Source of the DNA: a virus
Virus record (IMG/VR): IMGVR_UViG_3300025769_010522
Location: 1-49,867 of that record
Length of the DNA: 49,867 bases
Strand: one strand, 5' to 3'
Shown here: in pieces, positions 7,666-15,104 of the stretch
How the letters are laid out: each line of letters starts with the position of its first letter
How positions within the stretch are numbered: the first letter of the stretch is position 1
Program-made: the position numbers and the translations under genes
The notes under the pieces: model-generated
Databases searched by the model: none
The model's input: the letters and a program-made list of their open reading frames with translations, nothing else
Told to the model about the DNA's origin: nothing

Positions 7666-8778
7666 TTAGAATTCTGAAGCCTTAACAACATACTTGCCAA
7701 ACCGGTCAAAGAACTCCTTAAAGTGAGTAAGCTTGTTGGGTTGAAAGGGCAAGCTATAGTTGGCGATTGCTGTACGGGCACCCATAACAGTCATCTCCGT
7801 GGGGAAGAAATCCATCATGAACCGGAAGAAGTTGTCAGCCATCTCGTGCCACCGCTTACTGTCCTTCTTACCAAAGTCATCGTAGGCATTCTTGAGCTCG
7901 TAGCACATGCCAATAGTCAGGGCATACTGGGCGCTGATTTCCTTAATCTTGAGCTCCTTAACCTTACCAGCAAGGATATCCTTGGGGTGCGGCATGTCCT
8001 TGGCAACCTTACGGTGCGCCATGAACTTAATCGCAACACCCTCACCCACGCAACCGCTGACCAGGTCAGTAAGTTCGCTATCAGAGATCGTATCGTCCTC
8101 CAGGAAGCGGCTGACATAAGTCCAGCTACGCGGTGTAGCAAACGAGCGGCCGCTAGCGCGAGGATCAAAGTCCATGAGATCCTGCTTGGCGAAGCTGATA
8201 TAACCCACCACATCCTCGCTGATCTGGTTGTTAACAGCCCAGTTCAGCCAGCTTTCATAGTCCGCACGGACTTCAAGGTGGACGAAGCGGTTAGCCAGCG
8301 GAGTGGGCATACGGTAGGTAACGCCCTTGTCGCTCTCACGGTTACCTGCGGCAACAATCACCACATTCTCGGGCAACTTATAAGTGCCAATGCGACGGTT
8401 GAGGATCAGCTGGTAGGCAGCAGCCTGCACCGCAGGAGCAGCCGCGTTCATTTCATCCAGGAACAGGATGACAGTATCATACTCAGCAGCCATCTCTTCG
8501 CTGGGCAGATCCACTGGAGGTGCCCAGAGCATGTTATCCTGCTTCTTGCTAAGGAAGGGCATGCCACGCAGGTCTGTAGGCTCCATGAGCGCAACACGGA
8601 TATCTACCAGTGTAGCATTGCCCAGGATACCCTTGTTAGCAATACCAGCCATAAGCTCGCTCTTACCTACACCCGGAGGCCCCCAGAGGAAAACCGGAAG
8701 TTTATTGCGGAAAGCACGAACGATACGATTCTCGGCTTCTGCAAGAGTAACAGTACGGGCACTAACAATGTCTGCCAT
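7666..8778 (-). CDS. MoxR/CobS-type AAA+ ATPase
   Basis: A 370-residue AAA+ ATPase of the MoxR/CobS group (AAA_5-like). Walker A is GPPGVGKS (33-40) and Walker B is VILFLDEMNAA (103-113). A sensor region AAGNRESDKG is followed by PTPLANRFVHLEV, which carries the arginine finger. With the VWA protein at 5905-7206 it should form a ring ATPase/VWA adaptor pair that remodels some complex. Marine phage homologues are sometimes labelled cobS (cobaltochelatase). The adjacent metallopeptidase/VWA partner makes a chaperone-like pair more likely than cobalt chelation. GC content is visibly higher than in neighbouring genes (about 52% in one 60-base sample), and a long antisense frame on the plus strand is a by-product of this. 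Confidence 0.9.
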   Translation of the reverse strand: MADIVSARTVTLAEAENRIVRAFRNKLPVFLWGPPGVGKSELMAGIANKGILGNATLVDIRVALMEPTDLRGMPFLSKKQDNMLWAPPVDLPSEEMAAEYDTVILFLDEMNAAAPAVQAAAYQLILNRRIGTYKLPENVVIVAAGNRESDKGVTYRMPTPLANRFVHLEVRADYESWLNWAVNNQISEDVVGYISFAKQDLMDFDPRASGRSFATPRSWTYVSRFLEDDTISDSELTDLVSGCVGEGVAIKFMAHRKVAKDMPHPKDILAGKVKELKIKEISAQYALTIGMCYELKNAYDDFGKKDSKRWHEMADNFFRFMMDFFPTEMTVMGARTAIANYSLPFQPNKLTHFKEFFDRFGKYVVKASEF

Positions 8779-8806
8779 TTCTTTCTCCTTGTTTAACTAA
8801 TATCTA

Positions 8807-8834
8807 AACATAACACATTTGTGCTATGTGTCAA
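8807..8834 (-). promoter_or_regulatory. Sigma70-like promoter with spacer dyad, for the AAA+ ATPase
   Basis: Minus-strand -35 TTGACA (8834-8829), a 16-base spacer and a weak -10 TATGTT (8812-8807). AAAACGG precedes the -35, as at the VWA promoter. The -35 end and spacer form an inverted repeat ACACAT-N7-ATGTGT, a candidate operator. An AAGGAG site lies before the ATG at 8778. The rest of the gap (8835-8889) shows nothing else convincing. Confidence 0.65.
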
Positions 8835-8889
8835 CCGTTTTACATTGTTAAACGTAACCACATCACCCATGGAAAAAATAGACATCCTG

Positions 8890-9180
8890 TCAACCCAGTT
8901 CGCTTAACTGACCTACAGTGACTCTATCGTCTACGAACCCAGTGCCGTCGTGGCCCCAGTTCGTGTCAAACCATGAGAGCTCAACTGTATTGAACCGTGC
9001 GAGCTCTTCTTTAGCGGCAGCAAAAGCTTCTTCCATAGGAAGGGTCTCAGACCTCACTATCTTGGACTGCCCTTTTTGCACCATCCAAGTATTATCGTGG
9101 CCTTTTGCTACTGGGCCCTTAGCAATGTGAACTCTCCACTCTTTCGGCTCCCAAACTCGAAGGGTGTACATGATAGCCAT
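8890..9180 (-). CDS. Hypothetical protein
   Basis: A 96-residue protein starting MAIMYTLRVW. The frame is open a further 21 codons upstream, but that stretch encodes the duplicated promoter and ribosome-binding region (9186-9246), so I place the start at 9180, just after GGAGAG. Features include a basic WRVHIAKGPVAKGH segment and a helix EEAFAAAKEELARF. The family is unknown. Its leader is almost identical to that of the next gene, so the two are probably co-regulated. Confidence 0.7.
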   Translation of the reverse strand: MAIMYTLRVWEPKEWRVHIAKGPVAKGHDNTWMVQKGQSKIVRSETLPMEEAFAAAKEELARFNTVELSWFDTNWGHDGTGFVDDRVTVGQLSELG

Positions 9181-9185
9181 ATCTA

Positions 9186-9246
9186 CTCTCCTCATTTCCA
9201 ACTTATGTTTTATAATAGCACGACTACCCAGATAGTCAACCATTTT
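9186..9246 (-). promoter_or_regulatory. Duplicated promoter/leader, copy 1
   Basis: A 61-bp block, identical at 60 positions to 9523-9583. On the minus strand it holds -35 TTGACT (9239-9234), a 16-base spacer and -10 TATTAT (9217-9212), followed by a leader ending in GAGGAGAG, the ribosome binding site for the gene starting at 9180. An inverted repeat GACTA-N6-TAGTC begins in the -35 and runs through the spacer, a likely operator. Confidence 0.8.
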
Positions 9247-9252
9247 TTTATG

Positions 9253-9516
9253 CTATGCTTCCATAGAGGCCATGCCGTTTTGTTGCATACCTTGCTCTGT
9301 AAATTGCACCTCATAGCCAAGTGCTTTGCTAATTGCGGCCTCAAAGCCACTGTCTGTGTAGATCTCCCACGTTGTATCGTGTACTACGTCGATCATCTTG
9401 TAGTCCTCATCCTCGTGTACAGCGATGTCTGAGACTGTAACAGTTTGCGGACCCTCATAGTCCCAAATGCTGTCGCCTGCTAGTGTAACGGTGAACGGAA
9501 AAGTAATGTTTTGCAT
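9253..9516 (-). CDS. Hypothetical protein
   Basis: An 87-residue acidic protein with an alternating beta-rich N-terminus (NITFPFTVTLAGDSIWDYEG) and a helical C-terminus. The family is unknown. Its promoter and leader are the second copy of the 61-bp repeat, with GAGGAGAG a few bases before the ATG. Pairing of two unrelated small genes with the same duplicated promoter suggests a common expression time, probably early. Confidence 0.7.
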   Translation of the reverse strand: MQNITFPFTVTLAGDSIWDYEGPQTVTVSDIAVHEDEDYKMIDVVHDTTWEIYTDSGFEAAISKALGYEVQFTEQGMQQNGMASMEA

Positions 9517-9522
9517 AGTTTG

Positions 9523-9583
9523 CTCTCCTCATTTCCAACTTATGCTTTATAATAGCACGACTACCCAGATAGTCAACCATTTT
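9523..9583 (-). promoter_or_regulatory. Duplicated promoter/leader, copy 2
   Basis: The second copy of the 61-bp block, with one mismatch to 9186-9246. It has -35 TTGACT (9576-9571), a 16-base spacer and -10 TATTAT (9554-9549), plus the same GACTA-N6-TAGTC dyad and GAGGAGAG leader. It drives the gene starting at 9516. The copies are 337 bp apart and in the same orientation. Confidence 0.8.
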
Positions 9584-9630
9584 GGCTACAAAAAATGGTG
9601 TTTTAATAACCTATTGAAAAATAAGGAAAT

Positions 9631-9660
9631 AAAAATCGCAGATTTCTGCGGTTGTTTTTT
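9631..9660. terminator. Bidirectional intrinsic terminator
   Basis: A stem CGCAGA (9637-9642), a 2-base loop and TCTGCG (9645-9650) are followed on the plus strand by GTTGTTTTTT. On the minus strand they are followed by ATTTTTATTT. It would end the minus-strand transcription unit arriving from 12360-9688, insulating it from the duplicated promoter just beyond. Other than this and the promoter, the 9517-9687 gap holds nothing I can support. Confidence 0.75.
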
Positions 9661-9687
9661 CTTAGAATTTGCATACTATTGCTAAAT

Positions 9688-9999
9688 TTAGTGCCCTCTA
9701 CCAACGTAACTACTATTGTTTCTATACCAGCGATCCGAATCTTTGGTGTCAGTATAAAACATAATAAAACTACCCGCATCGCAATCATTGACAAATCTGA
9801 TATCAGCACCAGCACTAGTCCAACGTATACTCCAGTTGATGTCTTGTTTTCCGTAAAGATCAAGCATTATTTTTAGTAAGTTTTCTCTGATAGTTTTTGT
9901 TGTTAGATAACCAAAGTCATCAAACCATATATTAACTAAATAACGCCACTTGCTGTCATAAATTGACTTTATATAGTTAAGTTCAAATTTTGTATCCAT
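9688..9999 (-). CDS. Hypothetical protein
   Basis: A 103-residue protein that I do not recognise, with a helical middle (TIRENLLKIMLDLYG) flanked by aromatic beta-like segments (WRYLVNIWFDDFGYL, INWSIRWTSAGADIRF). It overlaps the upstream gene by 17 bases and is the last gene before the terminator at 9631-9660. A shifted frame at 9603-9863 is a shadow. Confidence 0.65.
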   Translation of the reverse strand: MDTKFELNYIKSIYDSKWRYLVNIWFDDFGYLTTKTIRENLLKIMLDLYGKQDINWSIRWTSAGADIRFVNDCDAGSFIMFYTDTKDSDRWYRNNSSYVGRGH

Positions 10000-10354
10000 C
10001 TAAGAACCTCTGAAAATCACCATGCAGCGTGGCCCAAAAATAAGTTTGCTCATCAAAGAGAGTTACAACAGGCCACCTTCCTATTCTAACATAATATGGC
10101 ACATTCAAATGTTTATCTAGATCTAATAGGAACTTATAGTTTACATCTATATGACTGTCTTTGTTCCATAATTGTAACTCATAGGTTTTGAGTTGCAGAT
10201 CCTCTACTAAACACTTATAACCTAAATCAGTAAGTCTAAGCCCGCCAGTCTCTCTTACATTTTTCCAAAAGAATACCATCTCGGTACCTTTGGGTATTCG
10301 AGTGTGTTCAGCGTTTTTTAAAAAAATATCTGTATATTGTTTCTTACTTGGCAT
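9983..10354 (-). CDS. Hypothetical protein
   Basis: A 123-residue basic protein (start MPSKKQYTDIF) with alternating charged and aromatic residues, including LRLTDLGYKCLVEDLQL and HLNVPYYVRIGRWPVV. The LTDLGYKCL segment could be part of a small helix-turn-helix-like fold, but this is weak. It overlaps both neighbours (17 and 11 bases), consistent with translational coupling. Confidence 0.65.
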   Translation of the reverse strand: MPSKKQYTDIFLKNAEHTRIPKGTEMVFFWKNVRETGGLRLTDLGYKCLVEDLQLKTYELQLWNKDSHIDVNYKFLLDLDKHLNVPYYVRIGRWPVVTLFDEQTYFWATLHGDFQRFLDGYKI

Positions 10355-10643
10355 CTTCTTTATAAACTATCTCGCCTGTACCTAGTAAGATAACAGTAAA
10401 GTCAGCAGTCTGAAACTGGTGATTTAGTTTTTTACAAAGATTTATAGCATGACCTGGATTACTAAAGTTAACCTTTTTGTACTTTGGACCAGGATAGTTT
10501 ATAAGTAGATTTCCGCTTTTTAGATTGATAGGACTATCTTGATAGAATACGCTCCATACACCTTCACTAGCAAGCACTTGCTCTACTTTATAGGATTCTT
10601 TATCTACTTTTTCTAACAGAACATTAGGCTTAGGTCTGCTCAT
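10344..10643 (-). CDS. Hypothetical protein
   Basis: A 99-residue basic protein (start MSRPKPNVLLEKVDKES) of unknown family, probably mixed alpha/beta. A near-late-promoter box GATAAATA lies about 30 bases upstream and is followed by a CAGGAAA ribosome-binding-like site, so a transcript may begin in the 10644-10698 gap. The 3' end overlaps the next gene by 11 bases. Confidence 0.65.
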   Translation of the reverse strand: MSRPKPNVLLEKVDKESYKVEQVLASEGVWSVFYQDSPINLKSGNLLINYPGPKYKKVNFSNPGHAINLCKKLNHQFQTADFTVILLGTGEIVYKEDAK

Positions 10644-10698
10644 TTGATTTTCCTGACTAATAACGTATTATTATTTATCAGAAAAATAGTACCATATT

Positions 10699-10914
10699 TT
10701 AAAAGTCTGGTGACTTGATTTCCACTGTGACCTCATTTCCTGCCCTTTCTTGTATCACTAGGGCCTGTAATTCAGTAATATATGTTAACAATCGCTTATA
10801 ATCGTTTACTAACTTAATAGAGTCAGCCTTACTAATAACCAATTGATCCGCTTTATTGTTAGTACACTTAGTAATAAAGGTGTCCAAGTTAATTAGAGAG
10901 GGTAGCCTTGCCAT
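10699..10914 (-). CDS. Small helical hypothetical protein
   Basis: A 71-residue protein (start MARLPSLINLDTFI), mostly helical (SIKLVNDYKRLLTYITELQALVI split over the centre), which could dimerise as a coiled coil. Its ATG shares a base with the stop of the upstream gene, a strong sign of a real gene. Function unknown. Confidence 0.65.
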   Translation of the reverse strand: MARLPSLINLDTFITKCTNNKADQLVISKADSIKLVNDYKRLLTYITELQALVIQERAGNEVTVEIKSPDF

Positions 10915-11375
10915 TAAGATTTTGCCTTAATCTGTTCTAGCATTTCCAATTTATCTTTGAATGGGCCTATGAATTCATTTCTACTCAGTGTGATTAGCTT
11001 GGGACAGTATGCTCTTACCCATCCATTGTCAAAGTGTATGCCATAGTAACCAGCACAATAAAAGCTCTGGCTTTTTTCAGTTTTAGTGTACAATGGTAGT
11101 TTACGCTTTAGATCAAAAATATCATTATATGGTTTAGTCTTACAAGGAAATCCATGTACATCAAACTCTTTAGATTTACTTTTATTTTCTAGCTGTTTAG
11201 ACTGTTCAAAGTTGATGTCCAGCTTTTCAAGCAAACTGTTTAGATCTGGATACCGTGCATTTTTATCCTGGACTGTTAGGACATATTCTTTGCCTAGTCG
11301 TAAGGTGCCTACCTTCTGACCATTACGTTCTATAATCCAGAACTTATTATTAACTATGGGTATTGCTTGTAGCAT
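10914..11375 (-). CDS. Hypothetical protein
   Basis: A 153-residue lysine-rich protein of unknown function, from the start MLQAIPIVNNKFWI. The frame is open 16 codons further (to 11423), but those codons lie deeper inside the RNase H gene and add only a repetitive Met/Gln stretch, so the ATG at 11375 is preferred. It still overlaps RNase H by 26 bases. No motif is recognised. Confidence 0.65.
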   Translation of the reverse strand: MLQAIPIVNNKFWIIERNGQKVGTLRLGKEYVLTVQDKNARYPDLNSLLEKLDINFEQSKQLENKSKSKEFDVHGFPCKTKPYNDIFDLKRKLPLYTKTEKSQSFYCAGYYGIHFDNGWVRAYCPKLITLSRNEFIGPFKDKLEMLEQIKAKS

Positions 11376-12360
11376 TGTATCCACTTTGTAACCACTCTGC
11401 ATATTTTGTAACATCTTCAGCAATCCTATTCAGTTCATATTTGCCGCAGAACTTGAGGAACTTAGCACCAACCATCTTGTTAGTTTTAGTATCCATTTGT
11501 TCACGGATTGTGTTATCAACAAAATCTTTAATCTCAGTAGGTTGAGCAGTAAGATCCACTAGTGTGCGATTACGCTCATAATCATCTAGTACACGATGTT
11601 CCTCACCGTTGTGATCTGTCCAACGCTGTAGCATCATATTATTCCAGTTGTAGCCTTTGCTAGCACGATCTTCAAATGCTTCCAGCAAACCAACCTTGTT
11701 CTTAGTGCCTTTTTTACGTACACCAGGATAAGCACTGAATACATTGTCAGTGCTATCACCACGCATACACTTTTCAAACAACAGCCACTCAGGATTAGGC
11801 ACTTCCTTAGGCTCGCCTGTCTTTTTGTCCTTTACAGGCTTACCGTAATCATCAAACACACCTTCAATAGTAATCATGTGATTTTGGATACCGTTGTATT
11901 GACGAACGTTCTCACTAACTAGCTGAACAAAGTCAGTATCACTGCTAACAATTACATGATTATCGTTAGGATGCATATCAATCCAACGTGCAATAATATC
12001 ATCTGCTTCTGCAACCTCGCATCGTAAGACACTGCAATTTGAACTATCTTTAAGGAATGTAGTAAGCTCGTCGTATGTTTCCCAGAACAGATTATCTTCT
12101 TCCTGCTCTGCTTCTGTAAGAGCTTCATACTTTACCTTACGGTTCTTTTTGTAAGGTTCATAATAGTCTTTACGCCAACTCCTGCCCTCGAGTGCAAATA
12201 CCACATGATCAGCTTCTGCTATACGCCATGCTTTGTTTACTGCGCTCATAGTTACATGCATAGCAAAACCCAAGCGGGTCCATTGATCTGCCGCTCGATG
12301 AGCTGCATGCCTTGCCCTAAAAAAAGTGTTTGCTGTATCTACTAGCAAATATGTAGTCAT
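11350..12360 (-). CDS. rnh: RNase H / 5'-3' exonuclease of the T4 Rnh type
   Basis: A FEN-family 5' nuclease that removes RNA primers and flaps from lagging-strand fragments. Acidic metal-binding motifs run in order: LLVDTAN (D8), a basic helix EGRSWRKDYYEPYKKNR (58-74), EVAEADD (115-121), SSDTDF (139-144) and MRGDSTDN (199-206). T4 RNase H has the same arrangement. It is 336 residues against about 305 in T4, the extra length lying after residue 150. The ATG overlaps the stop of the SGNH gene (ATGA). It acts with the polymerase and clamp found elsewhere in this window. Confidence 0.9.
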   Translation of the reverse strand: MTTYLLVDTANTFFRARHAAHRAADQWTRLGFAMHVTMSAVNKAWRIAEADHVVFALEGRSWRKDYYEPYKKNRKVKYEALTEAEQEEDNLFWETYDELTTFLKDSSNCSVLRCEVAEADDIIARWIDMHPNDNHVIVSSDTDFVQLVSENVRQYNGIQNHMITIEGVFDDYGKPVKDKKTGEPKEVPNPEWLLFEKCMRGDSTDNVFSAYPGVRKKGTKNKVGLLEAFEDRASKGYNWNNMMLQRWTDHNGEEHRVLDDYERNRTLVDLTAQPTEIKDFVDNTIREQMDTKTNKMVGAKFLKFCGKYELNRIAEDVTKYAEWLQSGYNATSNTHS

Positions 12361-13115
12361 TTTTTTACTCGCAAAGTTCTATTAATGTTAGCTGATCTAA
12401 CAGTTACTATACTACTACTGTTTGTCGTATCTGTCAACCTGTGTAATAAAAACTTTGCCCAGGCAATATGAGCATCTTTTCCGTAATGTGATACATCATC
12501 CTGTAATTTGTATCCCTGATTCTTACACCAGTTCCAATATGTTCCTTCCGATGAGTATGGATCCAAATAACAGCCATGCCAATCCAATTCAGGAACTTTG
12601 TGGAAGTGGGCGTAACTGTTAAAAAACAAGTGCTTAATATTTCTGGAGTCTAGGTGTTTGTGTAACTCATATATTTTATCGTGCCACTCTAATGACTTAC
12701 TGTAAATATTGTTGCGAGTTTGCTCAGTCACCCATTGTTTGTATTGTTCTTCAAGTTCTCTAGGAACCATATCAGTGCCACTGCCATTTACTTGGTAGTA
12801 GTTGTCATTGTACAGCCATTCCTCACGTTCCCATGTACTCCAGCCAATTACAACAATTAACTCACCGCCCAGTTTCTTATTGAGGAATTCGTTGGTTTTT
12901 CTAAGTATACGAGAGTTACTACTAGCACTTATTGCTTCGCAAAAAAATTCAGCATTCAATATTTTTGCTAGGACATAACCATAACTTAGTTGTAAACATT
13001 TAGGATGAGCTAGCTCTCCTAGATGACTATACTCAGGATCATCATTAGCAAAGCAATAATTTTTGTATGTTGCCGCACCAGCAGTGTGACTATCACCGTT
13101 TAGATATATTTTCAT
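12357..13115 (-). CDS. SGNH/GDSL-like hydrolase
   Basis: A 252-residue protein beginning MKIYLNGDSHTAG, where the GDSH block supplies the nucleophilic serine of the SGNH fold. A second block with conserved Asn follows (EAISASSNSRILR), then a C-terminal DVSHYGKDAHIAWAKF that fits the DxxH catalytic block. Such phage enzymes are thought to act on acyl or glycan esters; the substrate here is unknown. The frame continues 12 codons upstream from a GTG, but the ATG at 13115 overlaps the stop of the small membrane gene (ATGA) and puts GDSH at the usual place. Confidence 0.78.
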   Translation of the reverse strand: MKIYLNGDSHTAGAATYKNYCFANDDPEYSHLGELAHPKCLQLSYGYVLAKILNAEFFCEAISASSNSRILRKTNEFLNKKLGGELIVVIGWSTWEREEWLYNDNYYQVNGSGTDMVPRELEEQYKQWVTEQTRNNIYSKSLEWHDKIYELHKHLDSRNIKHLFFNSYAHFHKVPELDWHGCYLDPYSSEGTYWNWCKNQGYKLQDDVSHYGKDAHIAWAKFLLHRLTDTTNSSSIVTVRSANINRTLRVKK

Positions 13116-13288
13116 AGATTGTTTGCGTGTTTGAACACTCTCCACCAACACCAGTCAGTTAGAAGTGTAAGGATAACCAGTCCCATGGGACTTAATAGAG
13201 AACCAAAAATCATACCTGTTATAAGCCAACTCATGCCCATTGTATTGAGATAGTTCCTTGCTACTTGACGAGGTACAGCTCGGATCAT
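13112..13288 (-). CDS. Small single-pass membrane protein (58 residues)
   Basis: A short gene linked to both neighbours by ATGA overlaps (13285-13288 and 13112-13115). The protein starts MIRAVPRQVARNYLNTMG and has one hydrophobic helix (SWLITGMIFGSLLSPMGLVILTL split near a Gly/Pro hinge, residues 20-43), then an aromatic TDWCWWRVF segment and a basic end. The double overlap and protein-like sequence make it convincing despite its size. A role at the host membrane is likely but unspecified. Confidence 0.75.
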   Translation of the reverse strand: MIRAVPRQVARNYLNTMGMSWLITGMIFGSLLSPMGLVILTLLTDWCWWRVFKHANNL

Positions 13289-13653
13289 CTGTACTCAGTC
13301 CTGCCATCACCTAAGTCGTTACGAGTAACCATAGCTTGATCTTTTTCGTAGCTTTCCATAACTACGTGTCGGCATACATCCTGGAACCAACGATCTACCA
13401 TATCGTTTTCATTCTCGTCACGGTAACCTTTTTTCCAAAGTAGTTTAATAAAAGGTTCGTTCCAGTCTAATTCAAAAGCACCATTACCAGGATTTTCCTG
13501 ATCAACTTCTACACTAAGGACACTAACCCATGGTTCACCCTTTTCTGTAGCGATTTCCTTATCTGATTTCTTGGGTGCCCGTGGCTTAGGTTCCTCAACC
13601 CGTTTAGCTTTACCTAAACCCATAGCACGTTTTGCGTCGTCTAGTATTCCCAT
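13285..13653 (-). CDS. Conserved hypothetical protein
   Basis: A 122-residue protein with a basic, proline-rich N-terminus (residues 1-40, AKRVEEPKPRAPKKSDKE) that is probably disordered. A globular part follows with LSVEVDQENPGNGAFELDW and MVDRWFQDVCRHVVMESYE. I associate this pattern with T4-like marine phages but know no function. It overlaps the phosphatase gene upstream by 13 bases and the small membrane gene downstream by ATGA. Confidence 0.72.
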   Translation of the reverse strand: MGILDDAKRAMGLGKAKRVEEPKPRAPKKSDKEIATEKGEPWVSVLSVEVDQENPGNGAFELDWNEPFIKLLWKKGYRDENENDMVDRWFQDVCRHVVMESYEKDQAMVTRNDLGDGRTEYR

Positions 13654-14198
13654 TCTACGAAACCTCCAGTCTCTATTTCCCAGTCTACAACAGATTCCGG
13701 TGTATTTTTACCAAAAATTACACTTGCTGCTCTTATAGTATTTCCGTGACATACAAAAATAATTGGAACATTACTTTGTTCTATATTGTCCAAATAGTCT
13801 GCTACCCTTACTGAGGTTTGTTCGAGACTTTCGCCTTCAGGCGGTGCTGTTTTCCAACCTCTCCTTATGGCTAAATATTGTTCTTGACCCACACTTAGTT
13901 TATTTTGATTTTTATCGCAACCAGACCAAGTACCATAATCACGTTCCCTAAGCCTTGGATCAATTTTAACATCAACAAACCATGGAGTTAATTGAACGAT
14001 GATACTTGCTGTTTGTGCAGCTCTTTTTAAATCACTGCAATGGATGCTATCAACTGACTGATAACGATTAGCAAGTTCTTTAGCAGTTTTTGCTGCTTGG
14101 TTTATGCCTTTCTCTGTGAGTAGAGGATCATGCCAGCCTGTTGCTAAGTTTTTGGCATTATATTCTGACTCACCATGTCTAACCCAGATGGTTTTCAT
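13641..14198 (-). CDS. Histidine phosphatase superfamily protein
   Basis: A 185-residue enzyme of the phosphoglycerate mutase/acid phosphatase superfamily. The catalytic RHGE is at residues 7-10 (phospho-acceptor H8), in VRHGESEYNAKNLATGW. The acid/base region LRERDYG is near 83-89 and the second catalytic histidine in FVCHGNTIRAA (H151). Length and the GW...LTEKG motif resemble dPGM/CobC-like enzymes. In a phage it may dephosphorylate a sugar or nucleotide intermediate. Substrate unknown. Confidence 0.85.
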   Translation of the reverse strand: MKTIWVRHGESEYNAKNLATGWHDPLLTEKGINQAAKTAKELANRYQSVDSIHCSDLKRAAQTASIIVQLTPWFVDVKIDPRLRERDYGTWSGCDKNQNKLSVGQEQYLAIRRGWKTAPPEGESLEQTSVRVADYLDNIEQSNVPIIFVCHGNTIRAASVIFGKNTPESVVDWEIETGGFVEWEY

Positions 14199-14231
14199 AA
14201 AATGCCAGCCTTACGAAACTTTTCCTCAGGA

Positions 14232-15095
14232 TTAGGTTCCCCAGGCGTTGCCAAAGATGTCAACGTGGAGCCGTGGACTATATCTGTAGCCTTTTTGTAA
14301 GGCGAGCTCTGCGACTTGGCGGCCATTTTTGAAGTAACTGTCCGTCGTACCGCCGACTGGCATGAGGTAAACCGGCGCTTCAAGTCCTGCAGATCTATAT
14401 TCTGCAACAGCTCGATCAACTTCTGCCACGTCAACATCATCGCAAACAACGAACTTAAGATACAAGTGGCTGTTACGAAGACTAGCGTACTCAACAGCAA
14501 CATTAGGCTTGATAGCATCAACCCAAGTATGTCCACTAACCGATAGTTTAGGGGAACAAGAGAATGTAATGTGTACATGTTGATTATCTGTGAGGTACGA
14601 TCTGAGATCGTCAGACAAATTCTGTGTAGTATTAGTTTCGAATGTAACATTCTTTAGGTCCTTCATGCGTTCGTGTTTGAATAATTGTATATATGCTCGT
14701 TGCCAACCAAGCAAGGGTTCACCGCCTGTAATAACCAAATGGATATCCTGTCCATTGTCCAATGTCCAAGAACCTGTTGGTGTAAGTGCAAGCAGATCGT
14801 CTACTAGTTGATCAATATCAACATCATGCTGGAATCGTTTAAATGCGGGATGCCAGGCTGCATAACTATCGCATCCAACTGTTACAAGTGGTAGCTCATC
14901 AATGCTATTGTATTTGTCAATCTCATCTACAATTTTATTGATATGGGGCTCTGCTGTTTCGTTACTGTCTCTTGCAATGCCAAACTTAGGACATGTAAAG
15001 TTACAACCATACATGCGAAGGAAAACACTGGGCACACCTGTCCAGCGACCTTCTCCTTGAACTGAATAAAACGCTTCAGTGTATCTTACTTTCAT
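14232..15095 (-). CDS. queE: QueE-like radical SAM 7-carboxy-7-deazaguanine synthase
   Basis: Converts carboxytetrahydropterin (the QueD product) to 7-carboxy-7-deazaguanine (CDG). The N-terminus YTEAFYSVQGEGRWTG and FLRMYGCNFTC match QueE, and the radical SAM GGEP motif is present in VITGGEPLLG. The cluster cysteines are unusual: C31 and C35 are followed by the third probable ligand only at C75 (in VGCDSYAAW), in place of the compact CX3CX2C. I have seen the same GCDSY block in phage QueE-like proteins, so this is probably a phage subfamily. The 287-residue length is longer than bacterial QueE (about 220). It lies close to queD. A different radical SAM activity is possible but less likely. 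Confidence 0.82.
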   Translation of the reverse strand: MKVRYTEAFYSVQGEGRWTGVPSVFLRMYGCNFTCPKFGIARDSNETAEPHINKIVDEIDKYNSIDELPLVTVGCDSYAAWHPAFKRFQHDVDIDQLVDDLLALTPTGSWTLDNGQDIHLVITGGEPLLGWQRAYIQLFKHERMKDLKNVTFETNTTQNLSDDLRSYLTDNQHVHITFSCSPKLSVSGHTWVDAIKPNVAVEYASLRNSHLYLKFVVCDDVDVAEVDRAVAEYRSAGLEAPVYLMPVGGTTDSYFKNGRQVAELALQKGYRYSPRLHVDIFGNAWGT

Positions 15096-15104
15096 TATAA
15101 CCTC

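Noticed and set aside
7527-7781. An 84-codon frame covering the gap after the ATPase
   Set aside because: It overlaps the ATPase C-terminus out of frame and has no protein-like features; the gap itself holds only a hairpin and a 19-codon frame.
7666-8778. Annotation of the ATPase as cobaltochelatase subunit CobS
   Set aside because: The partner gene is a zincin/VWA protein of the MoxR-associated type, and no cobalamin gene is present in the window.
7723-8796. A 357-codon open frame on the plus strand opposite the AAA+ ATPase
   Set aside because: It is the antisense shadow of a GC-rich gene with all motifs on the minus strand; its product has no recognisable motif and no promoter or ribosome binding site.
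8887-8892. A further TTGACA with a nearby dyad as an extra promoter
   Set aside because: No -10 box lies 15-19 bases downstream on the minus strand.
9603-9863. An 86-codon minus-strand frame
   Set aside because: It runs through the terminator and overlaps the better-supported 103-residue gene at 9688-9999 in another frame.
14195-14650. A 151-codon minus-strand frame within queE
   Set aside because: It lies out of frame with the radical SAM motifs and gives a low-complexity Leu/Ser-rich product.
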